From the NCBI RefSeq assembly GCF_963924675.1, contig NC_089235.1, positions 56,941,520 through 57,005,519 of the forward strand: DNA of 64,000 nucleotides, written 5' to 3'. The first letter of the stretch is position 1; each line of letters opens with the position of its first letter. The notes below the pieces were generated by a model. The model was not told the origin of the DNA. It saw only the letters and a program-made list of their open reading frames with translations, and ran no database searches. The translations under genes were made by a program, and so were the position numbers. The DNA comes from Phocoena phocoena (Eukaryota; Chordata; Mammalia; Artiodactyla; Phocoenidae). Of this stretch, positions 22,536-34,340 are shown in pieces.

Positions 22536-22868
22536 CTCATTTTTTTTCTAAATAAATTTATTTATTTATTCTTGGCTGTATTGGGTCTTCATCGCTGTGC
22601 ACGGGCTTTCTCTAGTTGCGGCAAGTGGGGGCTACTGTACGTTGTGGTGTGTGGGCTTCTCACTGCAGTGGCTTCTCTTGTGGAGCATAGGCTCTAGGCT
22701 CGCGGGCTTCAGTAGTTGTGGCTCTCAGGCTCTAGAGCATAGGCTCAGTAGTTGTGGCACATGGGCTTAGTTGTTCCGTGGCATGTGGGATCTTCCTGGA
22801 CCAGGGATCAAACCCGTGTCCCCTGCATGGGCAGGAGGATTCTTAACCACTGCGCCACCAGGGAAGTC
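22536..22868 (-). mobile_element. CHR SINE, long form, nested in the L1
   Basis: Minus orientation: 'aaatttatttatttattctt' tail side, 'ttgcggcaagtgggggctac', a duplicated '..cataggctc..agtagttgtgg' segment at about 22687-22760, a B-box-like 'gatcaaacccgtgtcccc' and the end 'accagggaagtcct'. L1 sequence on the two sides joins as 'cagttcttct' to 'ttcttctgccc', giving a short TSD 'ttcttct'. Confidence 0.92.
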
Positions 22869-22905
22869 CTTCTTCTGCCCATTTTTAAATTGGGTTTTTT
22901 TGTTT
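22869..22905 (-). mobile_element. Continuation of the split L1
   Basis: 'cttctgcccatttttaaattggg' in L1 antisense order directly continues the sequence left at 22535. Confidence 0.75.
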
Positions 22906-23640
22906 GTTTTGTTTTATTTCTTTTTATATTAATAGACAGTTCTTAACATTCTTTTCACACTGTAGTTTTGACATGTTTATTAGAAAACTGATTTTCCCTG
23001 ATTAGAAATAATGGTAAATATGGCCTAATTATATTTCAGATTACTTTGCAAAAATTGTACTAATTTAAAATAATTTATAATGGACTAGCACATAGAAAAA
23101 TGCCTAACACCACATAGTAGAGTTGGTGCTTGGGGTGCAGGTTCTGGAAAGGTTGATTTGCATATGAAAGTCACAATCACAGGCAAGTCTTTTGATCTAA
23201 GAAGTAGCTGATCCTGCAAGAGGCATTTCCTCCAGTGTCAGCTAGGCCCCAGATGTCAGAGCGTGAAAATTACAGAAAATAAAAACATATGCTTAATATA
23301 TACCTTTCACAATTCTTTTAAAAATCTACAAATTTTTATTCATTATTTTGATCCATTACAACATTATATATCAATTCAAATACTTAAGTGGTGTTAGGCA
23401 AGCTTTTCCTTTCATAAATCTTGTTAACTTCTTCCTATCAGATTATCCCAGTTTAAGGATTCAGGGAACCTGCCTTTTATTGATTCCATCTGGCTGCCAA
23501 GCATAGGCTTTCCCATCTGTTTATGGCTCCCTGGGTACTTTCAGGACCCTACACAGTGACAAGTATGGCACTGTGGAAAAATCATCTAATTACAAGTTAG
23601 GAATTGTAAATTGTATATTTTGAATAAGGTAAGGTTTTTA
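22906..23640. other. Unassigned sequence
   Basis: No gene or nameable repeat. Confidence 0.5.
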
Positions 23641-24510
23641 CTTTTGGATTGCTTTACATATAGTGGATGTCAGCTTATTTTAATGTTTTTTTTCAAATTC
23701 AGCTGGGTTTTTTTTAGTGCTTGGTTAGTTTGCATGCCTTAAATTATGTTTGAGTTTTAGAATCTTTTCAAACAAACGTTTAACAATTTTGCTCTCTGTC
23801 AAGTTGTTTGTTTCCTGTTTTTCTTTTTTTAATATAAAACCGTTGTTATTTGAGGAAACAAGTACCTCATTTAATACATGTTTTGCAAATACTTCCCTAG
23901 TTTACTAGATTTCTTTTTTGTTATTGGTATTTTTATTAAAATTTTTATAAAATAATTTTTATAAATTTATAAAATTTTATAGAATCTCATTTGTCAGCTT
24001 TTTACTTTATGATCTTCTGGTTTTAGGTCAAGCATAGAAAGGTCTTCTATACTTCAAATTTATAAAATTATTTAACAAGACTTTCTTCTAATAGCTTATA
24101 CTTCCCTATCATATTTTCACTATAGATTTTTTAGCCACTTAGAATTTATGTTGGTATTAAAGTGTCCTCTTAATCATGTAGTAAAACCCAGTACATATTT
24201 GGGACTGTTTACAGACTCCAGTTTTTCTCTAGTGACAAACTTATTTTTTGTCAATAATAATAAATATTTTAGTAGCTGGCAGGTCATTTATTACTCTATT
24301 ATTTGCCTTTATCCTGACCATGTCCTGATTCCTTTTACATGCTTAATTTTCAGACAACTTTAGAATAGTTTTGTCAGTTTCCAAGAAAAATGTAAAAGGT
24401 TATTCTAGTTGGTATTAAGTCCAAAATATTGGTGTTTTTTGAGAGAATTGATGCTTTTAAATATTTAGTATTTTAACCCATAAACATTGCTTATATATTG
24501 TTTTTCAAAG
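23641..24510 (-). mobile_element. Ancient L1M-type ORF2 3' region
   Basis: The antisense order typical of L1M ORF2 is visible: 'catttgtcagctttttactt', 'ttcttctaatagcttatact', 'ttagaatttatgttggtatt', then 'tttgtcagtttccaagaaaa' and 'gagagaattgatgctttt'. It is highly diverged, with no frame left. It may be the 3' half of the same copy as 25440-27040. Confidence 0.6.
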
Positions 24511-24514
24511 GATG

Positions 24515-24925
24515 GGAAGTGATAAGATGCCCCCCCCCCATCTTCTGGTATTTACATTCTTTTGTAATTCCCTCTCCTTTAGTATGGGTGGGACCTACAG
24601 CTTTCTTCTAACCAAGAGAATATTTCATAGGTGATGGAATAGCATTTCGATGATTATGCTTCATAAGGTTGTAATTTCTACCATGTTAGAAGACCCTGTC
24701 CCTTGCCTGCTTTGATAAAACAAATTGATATGTGCAATACTCTATGTATAGGCCCATATAACAATGAACTGAATGTGACCTCTATTGGATAGCCAGAGAA
24801 AAACTGATGCTTTTAGTCCAAAATTCCAAAGGAAATAAATTCTGCCAATACCAAGTGATCTTCAAAAAGATCCTTCCTCAGTCAGGCCTTGAGATAAGAT
24901 TGTAACCCAAAGAGAAACCTCATTT
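24515..24925 (+). mobile_element. MaLR (MLT1-like) LTR fragment inside the old L1
   Basis: Block order 'tatgggtgggacctacagct', 'cttctaaccaagagaata', 'ggtgatggaatagcattt', 'gccttgcctgctttgataaa'-type sequence, 'aataaattctgccaatacca' and 'gatccttcctcagtcaggcc' resembles the long MLT1-type LTR family. It is an endogenous-retrovirus-like LTR with no internal genes. The family name is by recall and could be a sister MaLR LTR. Confidence 0.5.
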
Positions 24926-25178
24926 ACATGCAGTATACGGATATGTACACACTGAATTTAATAAGCTAGTACTTTCAGTTTTTTGCATGGACTTTTTTCA
25001 GTTAAATTAATTGGCAATTTTCACCTTCATTCCATCTTTCACTAATTTGGTACTAATGCTAGATCAACTAATTTACAAAATAAATGACAAAGTATTTTTT
25101 TCTAATCTTAAAAACTTACACTGTATATTGTTCATTACAACTTGAAAAAATCATGTAACTTCCTCATAGAAATCCTAT

Positions 25179-25191
25179 TAGAAGCAAATTT
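25179..25191. repeat. SINE target-site duplication, left
   Basis: 'tagaagcaaattt' is identical to 25394-25406. Confidence 0.9.
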
Positions 25192-25393
25192 TTTTTTTTT
25201 TTCTTTACGCGGGCCTCTCACTGTTGTGGCCTCTCCCGTTGCAGAGCACAGGCTCTGGACGCGCAGGCTCAGCGGCCATGGCTCACGAGCCCAGCCGCTC
25301 CGTGGCATGTGGGATCTTCCCGGACCGGGGCACGAACCCGTGTCCCCTGCATCGGCAGGCGGGCTCTCAACCACTGCGCCACCAGGGAAGCCC
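25192..25393 (-). mobile_element. CHR-2 SINE with perfect 13-bp TSD
   Basis: Minus-orientation short CHR SINE: T-run, 'ctttacgcgggcctctcact', CpG-rich core, 'gcacgaacccgtgtcccc' and terminal 'accagggaagccc'. The exact 13-bp duplication indicates a recent insertion. Confidence 0.96.
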
Positions 25394-25406
25394 TAGAAGC
25401 AAATTT
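25394..25406. repeat. SINE target-site duplication, right
   Basis: Exact copy of 25179-25191. Confidence 0.9.
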
Positions 25407-25439
25407 AATAAGCTATGTAAACCTCTTTAATCAGAGCTT

Positions 25440-25834
25440 GAAATGTTTGGCATTCAGTAAATGTTAATTAGTTTTATTAATGGTACTACTCTGACAGTTT
25501 TACCAGTTTCTTCCAATATATTTAACTGTTTAGGTTTCCTGTCACATAAGGACATTTTAAAAATTGTACTTTATGTTATATCTAATGCTTCAAATTATTT
25601 GCATGAGCTTCACAGAGCACTCATTGGCCCTTTCAATTTACTTTGCATATGTTGTGATTTTTCTTATTCTTATTTCACTGCATTGTGTGGCTTCTCCATG
25701 TCTTATTTTTTTTTAGAATATATTCTTTTTAGATAGGATTATTTCTTGTATATTTTTATTATTCTACTCATTCTCCATTAAAAATTTTTTTTTGATTAGG
25801 TCCGATTTACTTGTATCTTTTTTTCTTTGATGGT
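25440..25834 (-). mobile_element. Ancient L1M-type ORF2 segment (split by SINE)
   Basis: T-rich sequence with the antisense L1M ORF2 flavour, for example 'ctactcattctccattaaaa'. It is placed correctly between the more 3' part at 23.6-24.5 kb and the more 5' part at 26.2-27.0 kb. Very diverged, so the call leans on position. Confidence 0.45.
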
Positions 25835-26208
25835 CTGTGCTTTTATAAAAAAATTAATTTATTGTTTGGTTGCACTGAGTGTTAGTTGCGGCACACGGGA
25901 CCTTCATTGAGGCATGCAGGATATTTCGTTTTGGTGCGTGGGCTCTTCGTTGCAGTGTCCAGGCTTCTCGCTAGCTGTGGTGTGCAGGTTTTCTCTCTCT
26001 AGTTGTGGCATGTAGGCTCCAGGGTGCATGGGCTCTTCAGTTTGACACACGTGGGCTCTCTCGTTGAGGCGCGCGAGCTCAATAGTTGTGGCCCACGGGC
26101 TTAATTGCCTTGCAGCGTGTGGGATCTTAGTTCCCCAACCAGGGATCGAACCCGTGTTCCCTGCATTGGATGGCAAATTCTTTTTCACTGGACCACCAGG
26201 GAAGTCCC
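25835..26208 (-). mobile_element. CHR SINE, long old form
   Basis: About 370 bp, minus orientation: 'aattaatttattgtttggtt', several 'ttgtggcatgtaggctc'-type internal repeats, 'gatcgaacccgtgttccc' (B box complement) and the end 'gaccaccagggaagtcccc'. The internal arms ('..gtgggctcttc..', '..gtgggctctctc..') look like local duplications within the body. Inserted in the old L1. Confidence 0.9.
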
Positions 26209-27040
26209 CAGTCTCCATTTCTTAATCCACTATTTTTTCTTTAATATTATGTCTCAATTCTTAAAGTAGATGAGTAATTCAATTTTATTCTCTCATGTAG
26301 CCTTGAAACAGGTTAAAAGTAGCTTTTTTTCTTTAGGAAAATTTTAAATATTTGTAAATTTAGCTATGTAATCTTTATATTAAAACATTTTTCTAGATAT
26401 TTAGCAATTTTGGTGGTAATTTCCATTTTTGGCACCAACATTATTTTTGACTTTTTAAGTTTTTGTATTTTTGTTTTGATATTCTTTTTATGCTTTTATA
26501 GTTGTACTACATTTATTTATATTGTTCAAAGTACATGGCCTATGTTATTTGATAATTTTTGAAATTGAGATTTCCTTTGCAGAATAATATATAGACAACA
26601 TTTAAAAATGTTTAATGAGGATTTGATAGGGAGTTTTGTATTTCAGGGCATAGAATTCAATATATATTTTTAAACCTACATTATTGGTTAAATATCATTT
26701 AATTCTTAAATATCCTTTCTTACTTTAAGGTATATATTCTCTAACATAATAGAGGCAAGTAAGTTTTTTTATTTCCATTGTGTTTCTTCAGAATTTGTTT
26801 TTATATTTCCTATATTTTATAACAGTAATTTAGTTTTTAAGGGTTCATGACATTTCAATCCTCAATGTGGATTTTATTTTTTTTTATCATTTTATAATAT
26901 CCTCTTTTGGTTTCATTTAATGAATCATATACAAACTTTGATGTTAATATCTTAAATTAGATTTGTTTTATTTTCTAATGGTTGTCCAGCAATTTTTAAC
27001 CATCTTCTACTGGCTTTGGTATAGTTTTAGTCCTGAGTCA
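26209..27040 (-). mobile_element. Ancient L1M-type ORF2 5' region
   Basis: Antisense L1M order: 'tctagatatttagcaatttt', 'tggtggtaatttccattttt', 'gaaattgagatttcctttgc', then 'attataatatcctcttttgg'-like sequence. It matches the endonuclease-side region of L1M ORF2. No open frame remains. Confidence 0.55.
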
Positions 27041-28603
27041 AAATATAGAGTGATGTGTATTTAAATAATTAAATACACACACCCTATAACCATTGAGGCC
27101 AACAAGTTCTGAAACTATCCTCTCAGTGTTCCAAGCAAGGCAGTTCTTATGGTAATTACATTAAAGAGACAAACAATTATGAGTCTCCCTGTGGTATTAT
27201 TCTATAAGTGCAAGAACTTATGGGAATGGGAAGCATATTATAGTAGTGAGATCAGCATTATTTTAAGCACTAAAGTGCAACTTACTGAGGCTAAATAACC
27301 CAAGTAATGGCATTCGCAGAACATCCCTGGGTTTGAGGTTAGCAAATGTTATCAGTATCTTTGGCTAGATCACTTATTCTGTAGAATCAGAAATAGAAAT
27401 GTATTACCGAAAAGAATATCTCAGAAGATAGAAGTTAATTCAATTTTAAACACTATAGACCTTGCATAATATTTTATTAGACTTCTGATTTTTGATGTAA
27501 TCAAATACAAGAGACCCTAATCAAAGTAGTTGTTTCCTAAAAATATTAAAGACTGTAAATAGACTTTTCTTTTCCTCTCTCTCTACCTTTTATTTAAATT
27601 CTGTAGCAGCGTAATGTTGCTTAGGTCATAGATGAACCTGAGGTAGAAACTGCTTTTATGATCAACAACTCATGGTGATTTAGTCTCTGCTGTACTCATA
27701 GATCCATGAATGTGGTAACCACGCCTAAAGTAATTCTCTTCCCTGTATTCTCGCTGTCAATCCTATGCTTGGTACATGATGTCTCCTGCTGTTGCTTAAT
27801 AAGTATATTTCACCTTGACAATAAATATGAGTGAAGGAAGTTGACTACTAAAGTTTATCAAACTTATCAAGGTCATATTAAAATACATATTTTTAAGTTT
27901 TTTCAATTATCTTAGAGATAAGAGTATTAATAAAAAATGGATTATATGCATAGAAATTTTAAAAATTTGTGAAAGTTAACAACAGTTGTTTCAGGGAAAT
28001 TATTGGTCAGTGTTTATCCACATATTGGGAAAAACTAGTAACACTTGTCAGTTATAAAGGTTTAGATCATATTTGTTGAAGGTTGAACCAGTCAAGTAAG
28101 TCTACAAGGAGTCATCAAGATCTGACTCTTCCATGAATAAGATATTGAGATTAAACAACTAGAGAAGGGCAGAAGAAAACATTTGTTGAAAGTGTGTTAT
28201 GAATGGGTAACAGGAAAACAGTGATGTAATCACTATCCATAGACTTTAAGATCACATCTTTTACTCACATGTTTTAAACAAACAAGTAAATAAATGTTTT
28301 AATGAGGATAAAGCAAAGGTATATATCTCTACCAAATCATGTAACTCAGATGTTCCTGGTATTGTCCTTGTTTATACTTTTGCCTCAATTCTTTAGTTCA
28401 ACCTAAAATTGATAAACTCTCTTAGAATAACAGTCTTAACTTTGATAAACATTGGCAAAATTAACTGATTTTATTTTAGTAAGAGTAATAGCAAAATTGG
28501 CTATTTCACCACACGTACAATACTGCCCCTATTTATGTTTCTAAACATCGTAATCTTTGGATTCATTTGATATGAGCACTGACTTTATTTTTGTATTATA
28601 TAA
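27041..28603. other. Unassigned sequence with one short hairpin
   Basis: No gene or confidently nameable repeat. At 27054-27079 'tgtgtatttaa' and 'ttaaatacaca' form an 11-bp perfect stem with a 4-nt loop. Confidence 0.5.
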
Positions 28604-28619
28604 TGTACTAGATTCTTTT
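28604..28619. repeat. SINE target-site duplication, left
   Basis: 'tgtactagattcttt' is identical to 28868-28882. Confidence 0.9.
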
Positions 28620-28867
28620 TATTTATTTTTTAAAACATTTTTAATGTTTATTAATTTTGGCTGAGCTGGGTCTTAGTTGTGGCATGCAGGATCTTTAACT
28701 GTGGCATGTGGGATCTTTTAGTTGCAGCACAAAGACTTCTTAGTTGCGGCATGTGGACTTCTTAGTTGTGGCATTCATATAGGATCTAGTTCCCAACCAG
28801 ATATTGAACCTGGGCCCCCTGCATTGGGAGCACAGAGTTTTACCCACTGGACCACCAGGGAAGTCCC
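28620..28867 (-). mobile_element. CHR-type SINE, divergent
   Basis: Minus orientation: 'aatttattaattttggctga'-type tail side, repeated 'agttgtggcatgcaggatct' units, a degenerate B box ('attgaacctgggccccct') and the end 'gaccaccagggaagtccc'. It is an older, variant member, yet the 15-bp TSD is still exact. Confidence 0.88.
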
Positions 28868-28882
28868 TGTACTAGATTCTTT
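28868..28882. repeat. SINE target-site duplication, right
   Basis: Exact copy of the 15-mer at 28604. Confidence 0.9.
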
Positions 28883-30489
28883 GTATACATTTACGATTGT
28901 GTCCCTAAAATAAATTACCAAATGTGAAATACATATTCAAAGTGAAAAAAACGTAAATAAATTACAGATATATACATATATAGGAATTGTCCTCTATCAA
29001 TTTATAAAGCAAAACCAGTAAATAACTATTTTTACCCCACCATTGCTGACAGTATATTCAAGTATTTTACAATTTTGTATAATACTACAGGTAAAAATTT
29101 TAATTACCTACATTAAGTTAAAATACACATAGAAGGAAACCTATACAATTGTAAATAGCAAGTTCATATTTTGTAAGAGTCCTCCTTCAAAAGACAAGTA
29201 AAAACTTGAAAGAAAAAAACTTTTGAAAAGCACTGAAATTATAATAGCAGTGAGGGATTACTGAATCCTAGAGGATGACAGGAATCCAGATCGTGAACCT
29301 GGGATCAGAGCCATTTTGCCCTGTTGGTGTCCATATGTCAATCGAAAAGAGCCTGGAAATGTCCGAAGGAGAAATATAGTGTAAAAATTATTACAGAGGT
29401 AAACCTGGCTGGCCTTGGGGATTTATTAAATATGTAATACATTAAAACAATAGATTAAGTGCCTGCTTTCATGAAGTTTGAAATCTGAAATAAGAAATGC
29501 ATTATAACTACTTGAAATAACATGTGATAGGGAATACTATGATATAAACATCAAATTAGAGTTCTGGAGGAAATAACATAGCCATAGATAAATATGTTTT
29601 CCCTTTTTATATGAGCCATGTGGAAAGTGTTCAGACATCCAGAGATGCTTGAATGTGAATTGCATCAACAGCAATATAACGAATGGTCTTCTAAAATGTT
29701 TTATTTTAAAATTGCGTGACCCTTTACAGGTGCAGGCATAAGAAGTCTTACTAGAAGGTATTATTTATTACTATTGTTATTATCATCATTATTATTGAAT
29801 CCTACGTAATTATGATGTATTACTCAGGAATAAAACCATAGAAAATTGACAGTTTAGACAAATAAGGTGTATTCATATGGTGAAATTGAGCATTTTAATA
29901 TCACAGCCAGTGGGCAAGTCGATATCTTGTATTTTGAGCCTAGATTTTTTTTCATTTTCACTCCTTTGAGGAAACTAAACCACCAAGTCATTAAAAAATG
30001 TATTACAGACCTAAAGTAATGTATTATTCTTTTGACAGACTGAATGTCTTCTTACTGCTAATGTACTCATTTGTTTTTACGTTACATTTGGAATTGAGTG
30101 AGTCACAGTATTCACTACTTTAGACTCTTCCATCAAACCATGGTTATAAAAATAATGAACTGAAAGGGACTCTTTTTATTAGTAGGAAGTTAAAAAAAAT
30201 TAAGTTCAATGAAACTCTGAATTCTTAGACCCTAATAAGAAACATTTTTATTTGTTCTTTAAGTTAACAGAATTACTTGAATGATACGGAAAATGAAAGA
30301 CAATCAAACACACTCCTGGATCTAAATCAGTGATACTGTGAGCACGGTATTACTGAGCAACTATCACGGCATTTATTGCTAAATAGAAATATTTATGGCT
30401 CTAAATTCTTCTAATCCATCCCAGTAGATTTATCTGTTTGTCTCTTCCACTATCCAAAGAACAAACTGAGGATAAAGCCTAGGTCATTC
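28883..30489. other. Unassigned sequence
   Basis: No gene or nameable repeat; a short (ATT)n-like tract near 29760-29800. Confidence 0.5.
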
Positions 30490-30690
30490 ACTCAGTATTA
30501 CTAATAACAATAATCATAACAGTACTTATAAACATATGCTATGTTGTGTGAATATCTTCAGGCGCTTCACCAGCAGTGGCTTACTTAATGTTCATAACAA
30601 CCACGTGAGGTAGGGTCTCTTATGAAACCCACTTCAATTCCGGTATCTGGATTTCAAGTCCATGCTTTTAACCACAATATTATGCAATAC
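30490..30690 (-). mobile_element. MIR SINE, minus strand
   Basis: Antisense MIR order: 'cttaatgttcataacaacca', 'gtgaggtagggtctctta', then 'tggatttcaagtccatgctt' and 'ttaaccacaatattatgcaa'. The last matches the MIR tRNA-side end ('ccatgctcttaaccactatgctatac'). Confidence 0.8.
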
Positions 30691-31012
30691 CCACTAGTAC
30701 ATCATTGTCAGTTAACGGCTGTCTTTTTTAAATGACTTATAAAAAAATATTTTTTTATCAATCACTGACTGTATTAATATAGAAATATAAAAAAATACAA
30801 ACACTCTCTTCTCCAGGGTCTCAAAATTTAGAATTAGGAATCTATATGCATACATATTTGAGCATGTTCATAAATTTTTTGTGTTGTATTTTTTCTCCTT
30901 TTCTGTTTTCTGACCTAAATTTTGTGTTGATTTCTTTTTCTGTGTGCAGTAAATAGTCTTAGAACTATGCTAACTAATTATAAGAATCTTCTGAGGTTTT
31001 TTTCCCCTATGG
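30691..31012. other. Unassigned sequence
   Basis: No feature recognised. Confidence 0.5.
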
Positions 31013-31027
31013 AGAGAAATTTCTTTT
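31013..31027. repeat. SINE target-site duplication, left
   Basis: 'agagaaatttctttt' is identical to 31347-31361. Confidence 0.92.
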
Positions 31028-31346
31028 TTCTTTTTTTTTTTTTAAAGAAGATGTTGGGGGTAGGGGTTTATTAATTTATTTTTGGCTGCGTTGAGTCTTC
31101 GTTTCTGTGCAAGGGCTTTCTCTAGTTGTGGCAAGCGGGGGCCACTCTTCATCGCGGCGCGCGGGCCTCTCACTATGGTGACCTCTCTTTTTGCGGAGCA
31201 CAGGCTCCGGATGCGCAGGCTCAGTAGTTGTGGCTCACGGGCCTAGTTGCTCCATGGCATATGGGATCCTCCCAGACCAGGGCTCGAACCCGTGTCCCCT
31301 GCATTAGCAGGCAAATTCTCAACCACTGTGCCACCAGGGAAGCCCA
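31028..31346 (-). mobile_element. CHR SINE, long form, with perfect 15-bp TSD
   Basis: Minus orientation: T-run, 'ttaatttatttttggctgcg', 'ttgtggcaagcgggggccac', 'gcctctcactatggtgacct', 'gctcgaacccgtgtcccc' and the end 'accaggg' + 'aagccc'. This is a clean example of the long form carrying both the extra 5'-side block and the common core. Confidence 0.96.
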
Positions 31347-31361
31347 AGAGAAATTTCTTTT
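31347..31361. repeat. SINE target-site duplication, right
   Basis: Exact copy of 31013-31027. Confidence 0.92.
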
Positions 31362-32219
31362 ATTCAAAGAGGCCTCAGTGCAGCTATAAGGCTACAGCAA
31401 TACTATTTAAGCATAAGATTCCTCTTCAATTAAAAAAGAATACTTTTTACTGGATGTTACACAATAGTAGTACTTCTTTTTAGATAATGAAAGTGAGAAA
31501 ATTTAACACTACCTCTATGAAAATACAGTACAATATTAAAATGTTTGTGATTTAATTTTTAAACTCATTAAATTACTATTAAATGTAGCATTATATCCTT
31601 TACTGAGTTTTCATTTTCTTTCAAAGATTGTACAACCATGTAACAAGCATTTCTAATCTAAATATAATATATATCATACTTTTAAGATTATGATCTTTTA
31701 AACAACTTCATTCTGTCTATATTTTTAGTTTTCACTTGTGTAATCTTTTGTTTTATTTCCCCTTCTTAAGAAAAATTTTATCAGTTTCATGTACTATGCC
31801 CATATAGCAAACACAGTGAAATTAGTTGTTCCTGTACTTTATGACAAATGCTCTGTGCTTCTAGTTCCAAGTCTAATGTGATAAGGGGACTACATAATTT
31901 TTGTACAAACTTGAGCCACTCTTGGGAATCAAAAGGGTGCTTTTAATAATTAAACAAAGGTAACAAGTATAATTTAACAAGTCAGGGCTGTTTTGAATAA
32001 ATTGGGATATACTTTTACCTTATATACAAGTTTTCCAGCCCTTATGTAAGATAATCTTTGATAGAGGAAAGAAGAGTCATTCCCAGCTGTCTCCCTTACC
32101 TAATGCAGGGATTTTACCATATTTAACATCCTACCTTTTCTGGATATCCCATGAGGGCAATTGACAAAAACCCAAGTTTGGTACCTAGAACCATACTGAC
32201 CCAACTAGATGTGTATACT
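31362..32219. other. Unassigned sequence
   Basis: No gene or nameable repeat. Confidence 0.5.
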
Positions 32220-32540
32220 CAAGTAGTCAACAAATATTTACTAAATACATGCCAGGCACTATGCTATTATTTGGCAATTCACCAGTTACTGAAATAGGAT
32301 GCCTTTTGTATGGAACTCTTAGTCTAACAGAAAGGGGAAAACAAATGGGCAGATGCAATCTACTGTGATAGGGAACATGATGGAGTATGTAACAAGGTCT
32401 AAGAGGCCAAAAGTGAGGTAAAACTATTTCAGTTTTTGTGAGAGACATCTCGGAGAGTAAACTGAAATCTTAAAATTTATAGATTCTTTTTAATTGGCCA
32501 GTTAAAAATGAAGATTATTTCATTCAGTAAGAATGGCAAA
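32220..32540 (+). mobile_element. Ancient interspersed repeat (family not named), left part
   Basis: 'aaatatttactaaatacatg' with 'ccaggcactatgct', then 'ggaactcttagtctaacag' and 'tgcaatctactgtgataggg', follow a common old mammalian repeat that starts '..tgccaggcactgtgct..'. It continues after the SINE into the 'agccattctaaagagtttga' region. I recognise the pattern but do not recall the library name. Confidence 0.5.
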
Positions 32541-32905
32541 GGGACTTCCTTGGTGACACAGCGATTAAGAATCCACCTGCCAATGCAGGAGGCACGGGTT
32601 GCAGCCCTGGTCTGGGAAGATCCCACATGCCGCGGAGCAACTAAGCCCGTGGGCCACAACTACTGAGCCTGTGCCCTGGAACCTGTGAGCCACAGCTATT
32701 GAGCCCATGTGCCACAACTGCTGAAGCTCACATGCCTAGAGCCTGTGATCTGCAACAAGAGAAGCCACCACCGCAATGAGAAGCCTGCGCACCACAACGA
32801 AGAGTAGCCCCCGCTCACTGCAACTAGAGAAAGCCCATGCCCAGCAATGAAGACCCAACGCAGCCAAAAATAAATAAATAAATAAATTAATTAAATAATT
32901 TTTTT
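32541..32905 (+). mobile_element. CHR SINE, long form, plus orientation
   Basis: Begins 'gggacttccttggtgacaca', B-box-like 'acgggttgcagcc', several 'gccacaactactgagcct'-type internal repeats, 'tgcaactagagaaagcccat', 'gccaaaaataaataaataaa' and a degenerate AT tail. About 365 bp; splits the ancient repeat around it. Confidence 0.93.
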
Positions 32906-33180
32906 AAAAAAGGTATGTGTAGAAGCCTAGAGGGTATAAGATCCATGGACTATTTGGAAGAAGAATAGGAAGTTTGATAAGCGGGGGCTAAGATATGGGA
33001 AAGAAATGATGAGAAACTTGATGAATGAGAGTACAAGAGCTCATTTCCAAAGATCCCTTTAAGCCATTCTAAAGAGTTTGATTTGCGTCCTGAGCCTAAT
33101 GGCATTTAAATGTTTTACATAGGAGAGTCATGCAACTTGATTTGTGGAGTGGCAGTGAAAATGTGTTGTTCAGATTTCTT
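32906..33180 (+). mobile_element. Ancient interspersed repeat, right part
   Basis: 'taagccattctaaagagttt', 'gcgtcctgagcctaatggca' and 'ggagagtcatgcaacttgat' match the body of the same old family ('..ccatggtaaggagtttgga..', '..aatgggagccattgaag..', '..agtgacatgatc..'). The order across the SINE is consistent with one element. Confidence 0.55.
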
Positions 33181-33639
33181 ACTGTTAGGTACATGATTCA
33201 CAGAGGTGCTGCCACTCTGGATCCATCATTGCTGGTGAGGATATACTTCCTGCCAGCGGCTCTCAGGCAATGACTGAGCAAGGTGAGGATGCCAGTGCTT
33301 ACCCGTTTCTGCAAGAGACAGGGATCCTTCCGGTGGCCCCAGGACTCCCCATTGGCTCAGCTGGTCTTCCTTAGAACTGCAGTACAGTCTGAGATTCTTT
33401 GTATCCAACTGTCCTTCCTTCCTCCAATAAATCTCTTGTTCATCTAATCATATCTTGTCACCCAAACTGACATAATTTGATCTCGGATTATTGGGCTTGC
33501 AAACTGAAACTCTGTGTGAGTGTCAGCCTTGACTGAGCCTTGGACTTTGTTTTGTCCAACATTACTGTCCACTCTATGGATGCCTACTCAAACTTACATG
33601 CCTCAGAGAGAATAACATTAAGTAAAACCTTGGATGAGC
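33181..33639. other. Unassigned; possible LTR or 3'-end-like segment with AATAAA
   Basis: More GC-rich than its surroundings, with a canonical AATAAA at 33426-33431 followed by 'tctcttgttcatctaatcat'. That layout is common in LTR R/U5 regions, but I cannot match it to a family and see no boundaries. A 60-codon minus-strand frame (33226-33408) has no domain. Confidence 0.3.
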
Positions 33640-33830
33640 ATATCTTAATAGAGTTGTTCATACATATGCATTTTCTAATTTAATCATAGCAATGTCTATT
33701 TGTCACACTACTTTCATAGCCCTTTGAAGGCAGGAAATTTTCCTCTTGGTCATTAATGTATATCCTACCCAGTAGATCACCTAAAATATGATAGGTGAAC
33801 AAGTATGGTGTGTAACATTAAGGAAATATA
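33640..33830 (+). mobile_element. L2-like 3' end
   Basis: 'catagccctttgaaggcagg', 'attaatgtatatcctaccca' and 'gataggtgaacaagtatg' follow the L2 3' consensus order (..tgagggcaggga.., ..tgtatccccagc.., ..aataaatgaatg..). Confidence 0.5.
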
Positions 33831-34340
33831 TTTGCCAATTAAACAATGATTTAATGCCTATTTATCTTTATTAGATTCATTTTTAGTACTTATTACATTA
33901 ATGAAAATATTTTATCATATATTATACTTGTCATACATAAAAAGGGAAATAAATTAGTTGATTTAGTCCTAAAATCATTCTTTAGAGTATGACTCTCCTG
34001 GTCACATTTCAAGTCGGTACTTGATAACTGTGCCTTCCATTCCACACAATACAATTCTGTGTTCCATCACGAGTATTTGTCAAAAAATTTACTGTAAAAA
34101 TAAAGCAAGCAAGAAACTTTTATAACAAAGTCAATGGCGCTGTGTTCTTAGGATGACTTTGTAACTAAATAGAGTTAACTACATTTTCAACTATTTTGCA
34201 TTGATACATAGCATCATATGAAGTTCAAAACATGTAAAAGTAAAACATGAATGCACTTTTATAACTACATGACAAGTGATGATATAGAGAATTGTGAGCA
34301 TGGAGAATCTACCTTTATGTTCCTCCTCAGTCCTTACCTC
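33831..34340. other. Mostly unassigned; possible short hAT-like piece at about 34003-34085
   Basis: 'tcacatttcaagt..gataactgtgcc..' with 'gttccatcacgagtatttgt' loosely resembles a common hAT-Charlie MITE, but the support is weak. Confidence 0.3.

Noticed and set aside
33181..33639. Terminal exon or LTR suggested by AATAAA and higher GC
   Set aside because: No splice-site or open-frame support and no recognisable LTR boundaries; kept only as an unassigned segment.
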